Source: DASUZB01 sp036377075 (GTDB lineage: Bacteria > Actinomycetota > CALGFH01). Taken from it: DNA of 21,152 nt. Position numbers and translations under genes: made by a program. The stretch spans positions 1 to 21,152 of the forward strand of contig DASUZB010000094.1 of the NCBI GenBank assembly GCA_036377075.1, in the 5' to 3' direction. Each line of letters begins with the position of its first letter. The stretch's first letter is position 1. Shown here one piece after another: positions 6,896 to 15,453 of this stretch. The notes under the pieces were generated by a model. It was not told the origin of the DNA. It saw nothing but the letters and a program-made list of their open reading frames with translations, and searched no databases.

Positions 6896-7984
6896 ATGCA
6901 CCCAGGAACAGTGCTGGGGTACCCCAAGTGGGTCGGGCGACTTGCCGTGGCCGCCACCTGCGCGGTCATCCTGGCCGCCTGCGGGGGGACGACCAAGGAG
7001 AGCTCCGGCGGCGGCACGGCGACCACCGCCGCCGCCGGCCAGGCCAACCCCAACGCCCCGATCAAGCAGGGCCTCAAGATCGCCTTCCTGCCCAAGCAGG
7101 TGAACAACCCCTACTTCACCATCTCCGACAACGGCGGCAAGAAGGCGATCGGCGAGTTCGGCGGCCAGTACAAGGAGGTCGGCCCCTCGGAGGCGAGCGC
7201 CTCCTCGCAGGTCTCCTACATCAACACGCTGGCGCAGCAGCACCAGGACGCGATCGTCGTCTCCGCCAACGACGCCAACGCGATCGCCCCGGCGCTCAAG
7301 GCCGCCATGGCGCAGGGCGTCAAGGTGGTGACCTACGACTCCGACGCCGCGCCGGACGCGCGCACGATCTTCGTCAACCAGGCCACCTCCGAGGACATCG
7401 GCCGCAGCGAGGTCCAGGTGCTCGGCAAGCAGATCAACTACACCGGCGACATCGCGATCCTCTCGGCGACGGCCAACGCGACCAACCAGAACACCTGGAT
7501 CAAGTTCATGAAGGACGAGCTGTCCAAGCCGCAGTACAAGAACATGAAGCTGGTCAAGGTCGCCTACGGCAACGACGACGACCAGACCTCGTTCCAGCAG
7601 GCCCAGGGCCTGTTGCAGGCCTACCCGAAGCTGAAGGGGATCATCTCGCCGACCACCGTCGGCATCTCCGCCGCCGCCCGCTACCTGTCGAAGTCGTCCT
7701 ACAAGGGGAAGGTGGCGCTCACCGGGCTGGGGACGCCCAACCAGATGCGCAAGTTCGTCAAGGACGGCACGGTCGAGTCGTTCGAGCTGTGGGACCCGGG
7801 CAAGCTCGGCTACCTGGCCGCCTACGCGGCGGCGGCGCTCGCCTCCGGCCAGATCACCGGCAAGGACGGCGAGGCCTTCAAGGCCGGCGAGCTCGGCGAG
7901 AAGAAGGTCGGCAAGGACGGCGAGGTCCTGCTCGGCCCGCCGCAGGTGTTCGACAAGGCCAACATCGACCAGTTCGACTTCTGA
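6896..7984 (+). CDS. rhaS: Rhamnose-binding lipoprotein of the ABC importer
   Basis: A 362-residue sugar-binding protein (type I periplasmic-binding fold, Peripla_BP_4 type). A signal peptide with hydrophobic core A-V-A-A-T-C-A-V-I ends in the lipobox L-A-A-C with Cys at residue 29, so it should be lipid-anchored outside the membrane. A Gly/Ser/Thr/Ala linker leads to the binding domain, which opens with K-I-A-F-L-P-K-Q-V-N-N-P-Y-F. AAAGGA (6885-6890) lies 5 bases before the ATG. The many Lys, Asn and Gln residues contrast with the Arg-rich neighbours, as expected for an exported protein. A long stem-loop immediately after the stop probably shields this part of the message. Ligand assignment to L-rhamnose follows from the operon. 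Confidence 0.9.
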   Translation: MHPGTVLGYPKWVGRLAVAATCAVILAACGGTTKESSGGGTATTAAAGQANPNAPIKQGLKIAFLPKQVNNPYFTISDNGGKKAIGEFGGQYKEVGPSEASASSQVSYINTLAQQHQDAIVVSANDANAIAPALKAAMAQGVKVVTYDSDAAPDARTIFVNQATSEDIGRSEVQVLGKQINYTGDIAILSATANATNQNTWIKFMKDELSKPQYKNMKLVKVAYGNDDDQTSFQQAQGLLQAYPKLKGIISPTTVGISAAARYLSKSSYKGKVALTGLGTPNQMRKFVKDGTVESFELWDPGKLGYLAAYAAAALASGQITGKDGEAFKAGELGEKKVGKDGEVLLGPPQVFDKANIDQFDF

Positions 7985-7989
7985 GGGCC

Positions 7990-8036
7990 ACGGCCCCGGG
8001 GTGCGGCGCGCCCCACCACCCGCACCCCGGGGCCGT
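7990..8036 (+). terminator. 17-bp stem-loop after the binding-protein gene (attenuator or mRNA stabiliser)
   Basis: The arm CGGCCCCGGGGTGCGG (7991-8006) pairs perfectly with CCGCACCCCGGGGCCG (8020-8035), extended by A7990-T8036, around a 13-base loop. It starts 6 bases after the stop of the binding-protein gene. No T-tract follows, and the downstream genes complete the same pathway, so partial termination or protection of the upstream mRNA is more likely than full termination. Such structures are known behind binding-protein genes in other transporter operons, where they help raise the binding protein above the permease. Confidence 0.7.
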
Positions 8037-8054
8037 TCCAGCCGAGGTGACGCG

Positions 8055-8378
8055 GTGACGCGACGAGTGTGCTTCCTGCTGCAGGTGCGGCCCGACCGGG
8101 TCGCCGAGTACCGCGAGCGGCACCAGGCGGTCTGGCCGGAGATGCGCCAGGCGCTGCAGGCGGCGGGCTGGCGCAACTACTCGCTGTTCCTGCGCGAGGA
8201 CGGGCTGCTGGTCGGCTACCTGGAATGCGAGGACTTCGACGCGGCCCGGGCGGCGATGGAGGCGACCGAGGTGAACCGGCGCTGGCAGGCCGAGATGGGG
8301 GAGTTCTTCGCGGAGCTCGGCGGCCAGCGCCCCGACGAGCGCATGCGGCCACTGGAGGAGGTCTTCCACCTGCCATGA
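8055..8378 (+). CDS. rhaM: L-rhamnose mutarotase
   Basis: A 107-residue protein of the RhaM family (about 104 residues in E. coli), which interconverts alpha and beta anomers of L-rhamnose and feeds the isomerase. The family core is clear: Y-R-E-R-H-Q-A-V-W-P-E-M with His23 and Tyr19 matching the catalytic His and nearby Tyr, then G-W-R-N-Y-S-L-F-L, R-R-W, and the family C-terminus E-E-V-F-H-L-P. The GTG at 8055 is chosen because GAGG lies 6 bases upstream and because earlier starts would fall inside the stem-loop at 7990-8036. It is a small cytoplasmic dimer in relatives. The isomerase gene starts 40 bases downstream. Confidence 0.92.
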   Translation: MTRRVCFLLQVRPDRVAEYRERHQAVWPEMRQALQAAGWRNYSLFLREDGLLVGYLECEDFDAARAAMEATEVNRRWQAEMGEFFAELGGQRPDERMRPLEEVFHLP

Positions 8379-8418
8379 CAATGGACGGTGTCGCCGGGCG
8401 ACGGGAAGCGGGTGCACG

Positions 8419-9585
8419 ATGACTGACCTCCCAGCGGTCAAGGCCGCGCTCAAACAGCAGCGGATCGAGCTGCCCTCGTGGGCGTTCGGCAACTCCGGGA
8501 CGCGCTTCAAGGTGTTCGCGCAGCCGGGGGTGCCGCGCACCCCGTACGAGAAGCTCGACGACGCGGCGCAGGTCCACGCGCACACCGGGGTGGCGCCGAG
8601 CGTGGCGCTGCACATCCCCTGGGACGCCGTCGACGACTACGCCGACCTCGCCAAGCACGCCGCCGACCAGGGCGTCGCGATCGGCACCATCAACGCCAAC
8701 GTCTTCCAGGACGACGACTACAAGCTCGGCAGCGTCTGCCACCCCGATGCGCGGGTGCGGCGCAAGGCGGTCGACCACCTGCTCGCCTGCGTCGACGTGA
8801 TGGACGCCACCGGGTCGCGCGACCTGAAGCTGTGGTTCGCCGACGGGACCAACTACCCGGGGCAGGACTCGATCGCCGCGCGGCAGGAGCGCCTGGCGGA
8901 GGCGCTGGCCGAGACCTACGAGCGGCTCGGGCCGGGGCAGCGGATGCTGCTCGAGTACAAGCTGTTCGAGCCGGCGTTCTACGCCACCGACGTGCCCGAC
9001 TGGGGCACCGCGCTGGTCCACTGCCTGGCGCTCGGCGAGCGCGCGCTGGTGGTGGTCGACACCGGCCACCACGCGCCCGGCACCAACATCGAGTTCATCG
9101 TGGCGATGCTGCTGCGTGCCGGCAGGCTCGGCGGGTTCGACTTCAACTCCCGCTTCTACGCCGACGACGACCTGATGGTGGGGGCGGCCGACCCGTTCCA
9201 GCTGTTCCGCATCATGCACGAGGTCGTCCAGGGTGGCGGCTACGCCCCGGAGGCGGGGATCGCGTTCATGCTCGACCAGAGCCACAACATCGAGCCGAAG
9301 ATCCCCGGGCAGATCCGCTCGGTGATGAACGCCCAGGAGGCCACCGCCAAGGCGCTGCTGGTCGACGCGCCCGCGCTGGACGCCGCCCAGCGGGCCGGCG
9401 ACGTGCTCGGCGCGAACGCGGTGCTGATGGACGCGTACGACACCGACGTGCGGCCGCTGCTGGCCGAGGTGCGCCAGGAGATGGGCCTCGACCCCGACCC
9501 GATGGCCGCCTACGCCCGCTCCGGGTACGCCGAGCGGATCGCCGCCGAGCGGGTCGGCGGCACCCAGGCCGGCTGGGGGGCGTGA
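8419..9585 (+). CDS. rhaI: L-rhamnose isomerase (xylose-isomerase-like type)
   Basis: A 388-residue TIM-barrel enzyme converting L-rhamnose to L-rhamnulose. It belongs to the RhaI group found in Pseudomonas, rhizobia and Gram-positives, not to E. coli RhaA. Likely metal ligands include E179 (M-L-L-E-Y-K), D214 (V-V-V-D-T-G-H-H-A-P) and D286 (M-L-D-Q-S-H-N). The segment F-D-F-N-S-R-F-Y-A-D-D-D-L (240-252) places an Asp where I recall the Pseudomonas stutzeri enzyme having a metal-binding His. The ATG lacks a strong ribosome site, with only a weak G-rich stretch before it. The stop is 4 bases from the aldolase gene, so the two are probably translated together. Confidence 0.93.
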   Translation: MTDLPAVKAALKQQRIELPSWAFGNSGTRFKVFAQPGVPRTPYEKLDDAAQVHAHTGVAPSVALHIPWDAVDDYADLAKHAADQGVAIGTINANVFQDDDYKLGSVCHPDARVRRKAVDHLLACVDVMDATGSRDLKLWFADGTNYPGQDSIAARQERLAEALAETYERLGPGQRMLLEYKLFEPAFYATDVPDWGTALVHCLALGERALVVVDTGHHAPGTNIEFIVAMLLRAGRLGGFDFNSRFYADDDLMVGAADPFQLFRIMHEVVQGGGYAPEAGIAFMLDQSHNIEPKIPGQIRSVMNAQEATAKALLVDAPALDAAQRAGDVLGANAVLMDAYDTDVRPLLAEVRQEMGLDPDPMAAYARSGYAERIAAERVGGTQAGWGA

Positions 9586-9589
9586 CCCC

Positions 9590-11641
9590 ATGACCCTGCC
9601 GGAGGTCCGCGACCTGCTCGACCGCTCCCACCGCCTCGGGTCGGACCCGCGCAACACCAACTGGGCGGGCGGCAACGCCTCGGTGAAGGCGCGCGCCTCC
9701 GACCCGGTCACCGGCCAGGACGCCGAGCTGCTCTGGGTCAAGGGCTCCGGCGGCGACCTCGGCACGCTCACCGAGGCGGGCCTGGCGGTGCTGCGGCTGG
9801 ACCGGCTCAGGGCGCTGGTCGACGTCTACCCCGGGGTCGAGCGGGAGGACGAGATGCAGGCCAGGTTCGACTTCTGCCTGCACGGCAAGGGCGGCGCGGC
9901 GCCCTCGATCGACACCGCCATGCACGGCCTCGTCGGCGCGCCCCACGTCGACCACCTCCACCCCGACTCGTGCATCGCGCTGGCCACCGCGGCCGACGGC
10001 GAGGCGCTCACCAAGGAGTGCTTCGGCGGCCGGGTGGTGTGGGTCCCGTGGCGCCGGCCCGGCTTCCAGCTCGGCCTCGACGTCGCCGCGATCCAGCAGG
10101 CCAGCGACGAGGTGGTCGGGGTGGTGCTCGGCGGCCACGGCATCACCGCCTGGGGGTCGACCTCCCAGGAGTGCGAGGCGCGCTCGCTGGAGATCATCCG
10201 AACCGCCGAGCGCTTCATCGCCGAGCGGGGCCGGGCCGAGCCGTTCGGCCCGGTGCTCGACGGCTACCGGCCCCTGCCCGAGGCGGAGCGGCACGCCCGC
10301 GCCGCCGAGCTGTTCCCCGTCCTGCGCGGCCTCGCCAGCACCGACCGGCGCCAGGTCGGCTGCTACTCCGACGCGGCGGTGGTGCTCGACTTCCTCGCCC
10401 GCGCCGGCCACCCGGCACTGGCGGCGCTCGGCAGCTCCTGCCCCGACCACTTCCTGCGCACCAAGGTCCGCCCGCTGGTGCTCGACCTGTCGGTCACCGT
10501 CCCGCTGGCGCGGGTGGTCGAGCGGCTGCGCGAGCTGCACGCCGCCTACCGCGAGGACTACCGGGCCTACTACCGGCGCCACGCCACCCCGGACAGCCCG
10601 CCGATGCGCGGCGCCGACCCCGCGATCGTGCTGGTGCCCGGCGTGGGCATGTTCACCTTCGGCGCCGACCGGCAGACCGCGCGGGTGGCCGGCGAGTTCT
10701 GGGTCAACGCGGTCGACGCCATGCGCGGCGCCGAGGCGCTGTCCACCTACGCCCCGATCCCGGAGTCGGAGAAGTTCCGCATCGAGTACTGGGCGCTCGA
10801 GGAGGCCAAGCTGGCCCGCAGGCCGAAGCCGAGGCCGCTGGCGGGCAGGGTCGCGCTGGTCACCGGCGGTGGCTCGGGCATCGGCAGGGCGGTCGCCGGG
10901 CGGCTGGCGGCGGAGGGCGCCTGCGTCGTGGTCGCCGACCGCGACGGCGACGCCGCCGCGGCGGTCGCCGTCGAGCTCGGCGAGGGCGCGCCCGCACCGA
11001 GTGACGTGGCGCTCGCGGTGACCGCCGACGTCACCGACGAGGACCAGGTCGCCGCCGCCTTCCGCCAGGCCGCGCTCGCCTTCGGCGGCGTCGACCTGGT
11101 GGTCAACAACGCCGGGCTGTCGCGCTCCAAGCCGCTGCTGGAGACCACCACCGCCGACTGGGACCTGCAGCACGACGTGATGGCGCGCGGCTCGTTCCTG
11201 GTCTCCCGCGAGGCGGCGCGGATCATGACCAGCCAGGAACTCGGCGGCGACATCGTCTACGTGGTCAGCAAGAACGCCGTGTTCGCCGGCCGCGACAACC
11301 TCGCCTACGGCGCCGCCAAGGCCGCCCAGGCGCACCAGGTCCGCCTGCTGGCCACCGAGCTCGGCGAGCATGGCATCCGTGTCAACGGCGTCAACCCCGA
11401 CGCGGTGGTGCGGGGCTCCGGCATCTTCGCCGGTGGCTGGGGCGCCAGCCGCGCCGCCCTCTACGGCGTGCCAGAGGAGGAGCTTGGCGCCTTCTACGCC
11501 AGGCGCACCCTGCTCGGTCTCGAGGTCCTGCCCGAGCACGTCGCGGCCGCGGTGTTCGCGCTGACCGGCGGCGACCTGTCCCGCACCACCGGGCTGCTGG
11601 TCCCGGTCGACGCCGGAGTCGCCGCCGCCTTCCTGCGATGA
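9590..11641 (+). CDS. rhaD: Bifunctional rhamnulose-1-phosphate aldolase / L-lactaldehyde dehydrogenase
   Basis: A 683-residue fusion. Residues 1-400 are a class II (zinc) aldolase: G-G-N-A-S near 27-31, zinc-type H-V-D-H-L-H-P-D-S with His122 and His124, and G-G-H-G with His183. Residues 415-683 are a short-chain dehydrogenase: T-G-G-G-S-G-I-G (425-432), N-N-A-G (506-509), and catalytic Ser560, Tyr573 and Lys577 (Y-G-A-A-K). The aldolase half splits L-rhamnulose-1-phosphate into DHAP and L-lactaldehyde; the dehydrogenase half oxidises lactaldehyde to L-lactate, as shown for this fused family in other bacteria (some members are called RhaEW). Direct handover of reactive lactaldehyde is a plausible reason for the fusion. 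L-lactate is then the substrate of the LutABC genes downstream. Confidence 0.93.
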   Translation: MTLPEVRDLLDRSHRLGSDPRNTNWAGGNASVKARASDPVTGQDAELLWVKGSGGDLGTLTEAGLAVLRLDRLRALVDVYPGVEREDEMQARFDFCLHGKGGAAPSIDTAMHGLVGAPHVDHLHPDSCIALATAADGEALTKECFGGRVVWVPWRRPGFQLGLDVAAIQQASDEVVGVVLGGHGITAWGSTSQECEARSLEIIRTAERFIAERGRAEPFGPVLDGYRPLPEAERHARAAELFPVLRGLASTDRRQVGCYSDAAVVLDFLARAGHPALAALGSSCPDHFLRTKVRPLVLDLSVTVPLARVVERLRELHAAYREDYRAYYRRHATPDSPPMRGADPAIVLVPGVGMFTFGADRQTARVAGEFWVNAVDAMRGAEALSTYAPIPESEKFRIEYWALEEAKLARRPKPRPLAGRVALVTGGGSGIGRAVAGRLAAEGACVVVADRDGDAAAAVAVELGEGAPAPSDVALAVTADVTDEDQVAAAFRQAALAFGGVDLVVNNAGLSRSKPLLETTTADWDLQHDVMARGSFLVSREAARIMTSQELGGDIVYVVSKNAVFAGRDNLAYGAAKAAQAHQVRLLATELGEHGIRVNGVNPDAVVRGSGIFAGGWGASRAALYGVPEEELGAFYARRTLLGLEVLPEHVAAAVFALTGGDLSRTTGLLVPVDAGVAAAFLR

Positions 11642-11687
11642 TGGTTGGCGCCATGACGGTCAGCGCCGAGTCCGCACGGGGTGCCCG

Positions 11688-13145
11688 ATGAGCCAGCCTG
11701 CCAGCTACGCCGCCGTCGACCTCGGCGCCTCCGGCGGGCGGGTCATCGTCGGGCGGGTGGGGCCGGGAACGCTCGAGCTGACCGAGGCGCACCGCTTCCC
11801 CAACGTGCCGGTGCGCCTCCCCGACGGGCTGCACTGGGACGTCCTGCGGCTGTACCGGGAGGTGCTCGACGGGCTCGGGGCGGCCGCCGGCGGGGCCAGC
11901 TCGCTGCAGCCAACCAGCCAGGATGAGATCACCAGCGTCGCGGTGGACTCCTGGGGGGTGGACTACGGGCTGCTCGACGCGTCGGGGGCGCTGCTCGGCA
12001 ACCCGTACCACTACCGCGACGCCCGCACCGAGGGGATGGTCGAGAAGGTCGCCGCCCGCCTCCCGCCGGCCCACCACTACGCCATCACCGGGCTGCAGTT
12101 CCTGCCGCTGAACACCGTCTACCAGCTCGCCGCGGCGGGCGGCACGCCGCAGCTCGAGGTGGCCGCCACGCTGCTGCTCATCCCCGACCTGCTCGGCTAC
12201 TGGCTCAGCGGCCGCACGGGCGCCGAGGCGACCAACGCCTCCACCACCGGGCTGCTCGACGTCCGCGCCGGGCGCTGGTCGGGCGAGGTCCTCGAGGCGC
12301 TGGGGATCCGCCCGGAGCTGCTGCCGCCGCTGCGGCGGCCGGGCGAGGTGCTCGGCCGGCTGCTGCCGGAGGTGGTCGCCGAGACCGGGCTGCCGCCGTC
12401 CACCGTGCTCACCGCGGTCGGCTCGCACGACACCGCCTCGGCGGTCGTCGGCGTCCCCGCCGAGGGCGAGCGCTTCGCCTACGTCTCCTGCGGCACCTGG
12501 GCGCTGGTCGGCGTCGAGCTGGAGGAGCCGGTGCTGACCGAGGCGAGCCGCGCGGCGAACTTCACCAACGAGGGCGGCGTCGACGGGCGCATCCGCTACC
12601 TCCGCAACGTCACCGGCCTCTGGCTGCTGCAGGAGTCGCTGCGGGTGTGGCGGCGCGCCGGGCTGCCCGCCGAGCTGCCCCGGCTGCTCGCCGCCGCGGC
12701 CGAGCTGCCACGCGGCGGGCCGCTGGTCGACCCGGACGACCCCGCCTTCCTGCCGCCGGGCGACATGCCGGCGCGGATCGGCGAGGCCTGCCGGCGTTCC
12801 GGCCAGCCGGTCCCCGACGGCCAGGCCGCGACCGTCCGCTGCATCCTCGACAGCCTCGCCGCCGCCTTCGCCCGCACCGTCCGCGACGCCGTGCGCCTCT
12901 CGGGCCGCCGGGTCGAGGTCGTGCACCTGGTCGGCGGCGGCGCGCGCAACCCGCTGCTGTGCCAGCTCACCGCGGACGCCTGTGGGCTGCCCGTCGAGGC
13001 CGGGCCGGTCGAGGCGAGCGCGCTCGGCAACGTCCTGGTGCAGGCGCGCGCGCACGGGTCGGTCGACGGGGACCTCACCGCGCTGCGGGCGCTGCTGCGC
13101 GCCACCCAGGAGCTGCGCCGCCACGAGCCGACCACGGGGAGCTGA
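11688..13145 (+). CDS. rhaB: L-rhamnulokinase (FGGY family)
   Basis: A 485-residue sugar kinase that phosphorylates L-rhamnulose at carbon 1 with ATP. The N-terminal phosphate loop reads A-V-D-L-G-A-S-G-G-R (9-18), followed by A-V-D-S-W-G-V-D-Y-G (85-94). The probable catalytic base is Asp248 in G-S-H-D-T-A-S-A. The C-terminal domain has C-G-T-W-A-L-V-G and the FGGY-type nucleotide motif H-L-V-G-G-G-A-R-N-P-L-L-C-Q. Length fits RhaB (about 490). The start has only a weak G-rich ribosome site, 46 bases after the aldolase gene. The stop is 2 bases from the lutA start codon, tying lactate oxidation to the rhamnose operon. Confidence 0.92.
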   Translation: MSQPASYAAVDLGASGGRVIVGRVGPGTLELTEAHRFPNVPVRLPDGLHWDVLRLYREVLDGLGAAAGGASSLQPTSQDEITSVAVDSWGVDYGLLDASGALLGNPYHYRDARTEGMVEKVAARLPPAHHYAITGLQFLPLNTVYQLAAAGGTPQLEVAATLLLIPDLLGYWLSGRTGAEATNASTTGLLDVRAGRWSGEVLEALGIRPELLPPLRRPGEVLGRLLPEVVAETGLPPSTVLTAVGSHDTASAVVGVPAEGERFAYVSCGTWALVGVELEEPVLTEASRAANFTNEGGVDGRIRYLRNVTGLWLLQESLRVWRRAGLPAELPRLLAAAAELPRGGPLVDPDDPAFLPPGDMPARIGEACRRSGQPVPDGQAATVRCILDSLAAAFARTVRDAVRLSGRRVEVVHLVGGGARNPLLCQLTADACGLPVEAGPVEASALGNVLVQARAHGSVDGDLTALRALLRATQELRRHEPTTGS

Positions 13146-13147
13146 GC

Positions 13148-13891
13148 ATGCGCGTCGCCCTGTTCGTGACCTGCCTGGTCGACGGGATCTTCCCGGACGT
13201 CGGCAAGGCGACCGTGCGGCTGCTCGAACGGCTCGGGCAGCGGGTCGAGGTGCCGCTCGCGCAGACCTGCTGCGGCCAGGCGCACATCAACACCGGCTAC
13301 GCCCGCGAGGCGCTGCCGCTGGTGCGCGGGCACGTCGCCGCGTTCGCCGGCTACGACGCGGTGGTGGTGCCGAGCGGCTCCTGCGCCGGGTCCGTGCGGC
13401 ACCAGCACGCCTGGCTCGCCGAGCAGGCCGGCGACGAGCGCCTGGCGGCCGCCGCCGCCGACCTGGCCTCGCGCACCTACGAGCTGTCGGAGTTCCTGGT
13501 CGACGTGCTCGGCGTCACCGACGTCGGTGCCTACTACCCGCACCGGGTCACCTACCACCCGACCTGCCACTCGCTGCGCCTGCTGCGGGTCGGCGACCGG
13601 CCGCTGCGGCTGCTGCGCGAGGTGCGCGGGATCGACCTGGTCGAGCTGCCCGACGCCGACTCGTGCTGCGGCTTCGGCGGCACCTTCTCGCTGAAGAACC
13701 CGGACGTCTCCGCCGCCATGCTGGCCGACAAGCTGCGCCACGTGCTGTCGACCCGCGCCGAGGTGTGCAGCGCCGGCGACAGCTCCTGCCTGATGCACAT
13801 CGGCGGCGGGCTGAGCCGGCTGCGCACCGGCGTGCGCACCGTCCACCTGGCCGAGATCCTCGCCTCCACCGAACCGGGGGTGCCCGCATGA
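13148..13891 (+). CDS. lutA: L-lactate oxidation complex, subunit LutA (CCG-domain protein)
   Basis: A 247-residue protein of the LutA/LldE family. It has two CCG domains with the signatures Q-T-C-C-G (40-43 region) and D-S-C-C-G-F-G-G (171-178), plus Cys140 in Y-H-P-T-C-H. These cysteine groups bind iron-sulfur clusters or cofactors in heterodisulfide reductase relatives. LutABC oxidises L-lactate to pyruvate in the cytoplasm in Bacillus and others. It starts 2 bases after rhaB and overlaps lutB by 4 bases (ATGA). In this operon it most likely consumes L-lactate produced by the aldolase/dehydrogenase fusion. Confidence 0.92.
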   Translation: MRVALFVTCLVDGIFPDVGKATVRLLERLGQRVEVPLAQTCCGQAHINTGYAREALPLVRGHVAAFAGYDAVVVPSGSCAGSVRHQHAWLAEQAGDERLAAAAADLASRTYELSEFLVDVLGVTDVGAYYPHRVTYHPTCHSLRLLRVGDRPLRLLREVRGIDLVELPDADSCCGFGGTFSLKNPDVSAAMLADKLRHVLSTRAEVCSAGDSSCLMHIGGGLSRLRTGVRTVHLAEILASTEPGVPA

Positions 13892-15453
13892 CCCGGACCT
13901 TCCTCGGCATGCCGACGGCGCCGCCCGGCGTCGGGCAACTGCGCGGCTCGCGGCCCTTCCCCGAGGCGGCCCGCGACGCCCTGGCCGACCCGCAGCTGCG
14001 GCGCAACCTCGGCAAGGCCACCACCACCATCCGCGCCAAGCGGGCCGCCGTGGTGGGGGAGCTGCCCGACTGGGCCGAGCTGCGCGCCGCCGGCGCGGCC
14101 ATCAAGGACGACGTGCTCGCCCACCTCGACCGCTACCTGGTGCAGCTCGAGGAGCAGGTGGTCGCGCGCGGCGGCGTGGTCCACTGGGCGCGCGACGCGA
14201 CCGAGGCCAACCGCGTCGTCGCCGGCATCGTCGCCGCGACCGGGGCGCGCTCGGTGGTCAAGGTCAAGTCGATGGCCACCCAGGAGATCGGGCTCAACGA
14301 GGCGCTCGCCGGCGCCGGCATCGCCGCCTGGGAGACCGACCTCGCCGAGCTGATCGTGCAGCTCGGCCACGACGCGCCGAGCCACATCCTGGTGCCGGCG
14401 ATCCACCGCAACCGCGCCGAGATCCGCGAGATCTTCCTGCGGGAGATGGCCGCGGTGGGCGTGCCCGCCCCCGAGGGACTGAGCGACGAGCCCCGCGCCC
14501 TGGCCGAGGCGGCGCGGCTGCACCTGCGGCGCAAGTTCCTCGACGCCGAGGTGGCCATCTCCGGGGCGAACTTCGCCGTGGCGGAGACCGGCACCCTGGT
14601 GGTGGTCGAGTCCGAGGGCAACGGCCGCATGTGCCTGACCCTGCCGCGCGTGCTGGTGACGGTGATGGGCATCGAGAAGCTGCTGCCAACCTGGCGCGAC
14701 CTGGAGGTCTTCCTGCAGCTGCTGCCGCGCTCGTCGACCGGCGAGCGGATGAACCCCTACACCTCGATGTGGAGCGGCGTCACCCCTGGCGACGGCCCGC
14801 AGGAGTTCCACCTGGTCCTGCTCGACAACGGCCGCACCGCCACGCTCGCCGACCCGCAGGGCCGTGCGGCGCTGCGCTGCATCCGCTGCTCCGCCTGCCT
14901 CAACGTCTGCCCCGTCTACGAGCGCACCGGCGGGCACGCGTACGGCTCGGTCTACCCCGGGCCCATCGGCGCGGTGCTGTCCCCGCAGCTCACCGGCGTG
15001 GCCGACAACCCGTCCCTGCCGTTCGCCTCGACCCTGTGCGGCGCCTGCCTGGACGCCTGCCCGGTGGCGATCGACATCCCCTCGATGCTGGTGCACCTGC
15101 GCGCCCGGGTGGTCGATGCCAAGCGCGAGCAGCACCGCCTGCCGACCCCCGAGCGGCTGCTCGCCGCGTCCGCCGCCTGGGCCATGGCCAGCCCCGGCCG
15201 CTGGGGCGCGGCGCTGCGCGCCGCCCGCGCCGGCCGCCTGCTGGCCGGCCGCCGGGGCCGCATCTCGTCCCTGCCGCCGCCGCTGGCCGCCTGGACGTCA
15301 ACCCGTGACCTGCCCGTCCCACCCCGCGAGACCTTCCGCGACTGGTGGACGCGCACCCACGCCGCCGCGGATACGGGGGAGCCGGATGGCGGCCCGGAGG
15401 CCTCCGGCAGGGGACCTGGCGAAGCCGTGCCGGAGGACGGGGGTGCCGGGTGA
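13888..15453 (+). CDS. lutB: L-lactate oxidation complex, subunit LutB (iron-sulfur protein)
   Basis: A 521-residue LutB/LldF protein. The N-terminal two thirds is the LUD domain (V-A-E-T-G-T-L-V-V-V-E-S-E-G-N-G-R near 231-247). A ferredoxin-like part follows with two cluster motifs: C-I-R-C-S-A-C-L-N-V-C-P (Cys331, 334, 337, 341) and C-G-A-C-L-D-A-C-P (Cys384, 387, 391). A C-terminal LutB domain then ends in a hydrophilic Gly/Pro/Glu-rich tail of about 35 residues. It should pass electrons from lactate oxidation to an acceptor not identified here. It overlaps lutA by 4 and lutC by 4 bases, so the three are translationally coupled. Confidence 0.93.
   Translation: MTRTFLGMPTAPPGVGQLRGSRPFPEAARDALADPQLRRNLGKATTTIRAKRAAVVGELPDWAELRAAGAAIKDDVLAHLDRYLVQLEEQVVARGGVVHWARDATEANRVVAGIVAATGARSVVKVKSMATQEIGLNEALAGAGIAAWETDLAELIVQLGHDAPSHILVPAIHRNRAEIREIFLREMAAVGVPAPEGLSDEPRALAEAARLHLRRKFLDAEVAISGANFAVAETGTLVVVESEGNGRMCLTLPRVLVTVMGIEKLLPTWRDLEVFLQLLPRSSTGERMNPYTSMWSGVTPGDGPQEFHLVLLDNGRTATLADPQGRAALRCIRCSACLNVCPVYERTGGHAYGSVYPGPIGAVLSPQLTGVADNPSLPFASTLCGACLDACPVAIDIPSMLVHLRARVVDAKREQHRLPTPERLLAASAAWAMASPGRWGAALRAARAGRLLAGRRGRISSLPPPLAAWTSTRDLPVPPRETFRDWWTRTHAAADTGEPDGGPEASGRGPGEAVPEDGGAG

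Noticed and set aside
8001..8054. Earlier start for the mutarotase
   Set aside because: It lies inside the long stem-loop, lacks a ribosome site and adds a Pro/Arg-rich leader that the family does not have.
6527..8176. Minus-strand open frame of about 550 codons opposite the permease and binding-protein genes
   Set aside because: Typical third-position shadow in high-GC DNA; it crosses gene boundaries and the 7990-8036 stem-loop.
9266..11539. Minus-strand open frame of about 750 codons opposite the aldolase fusion
   Set aside because: The plus strand encodes a complete two-domain enzyme with all motifs; the minus frame shows only repetitive Gly/Ala/Arg sequence.
12982..13887. In-frame upstream extension of lutB
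   Set aside because: It runs through rhaB and lutA; the ATG at 13888 overlaps the lutA stop and gives the expected LutB N-terminus.
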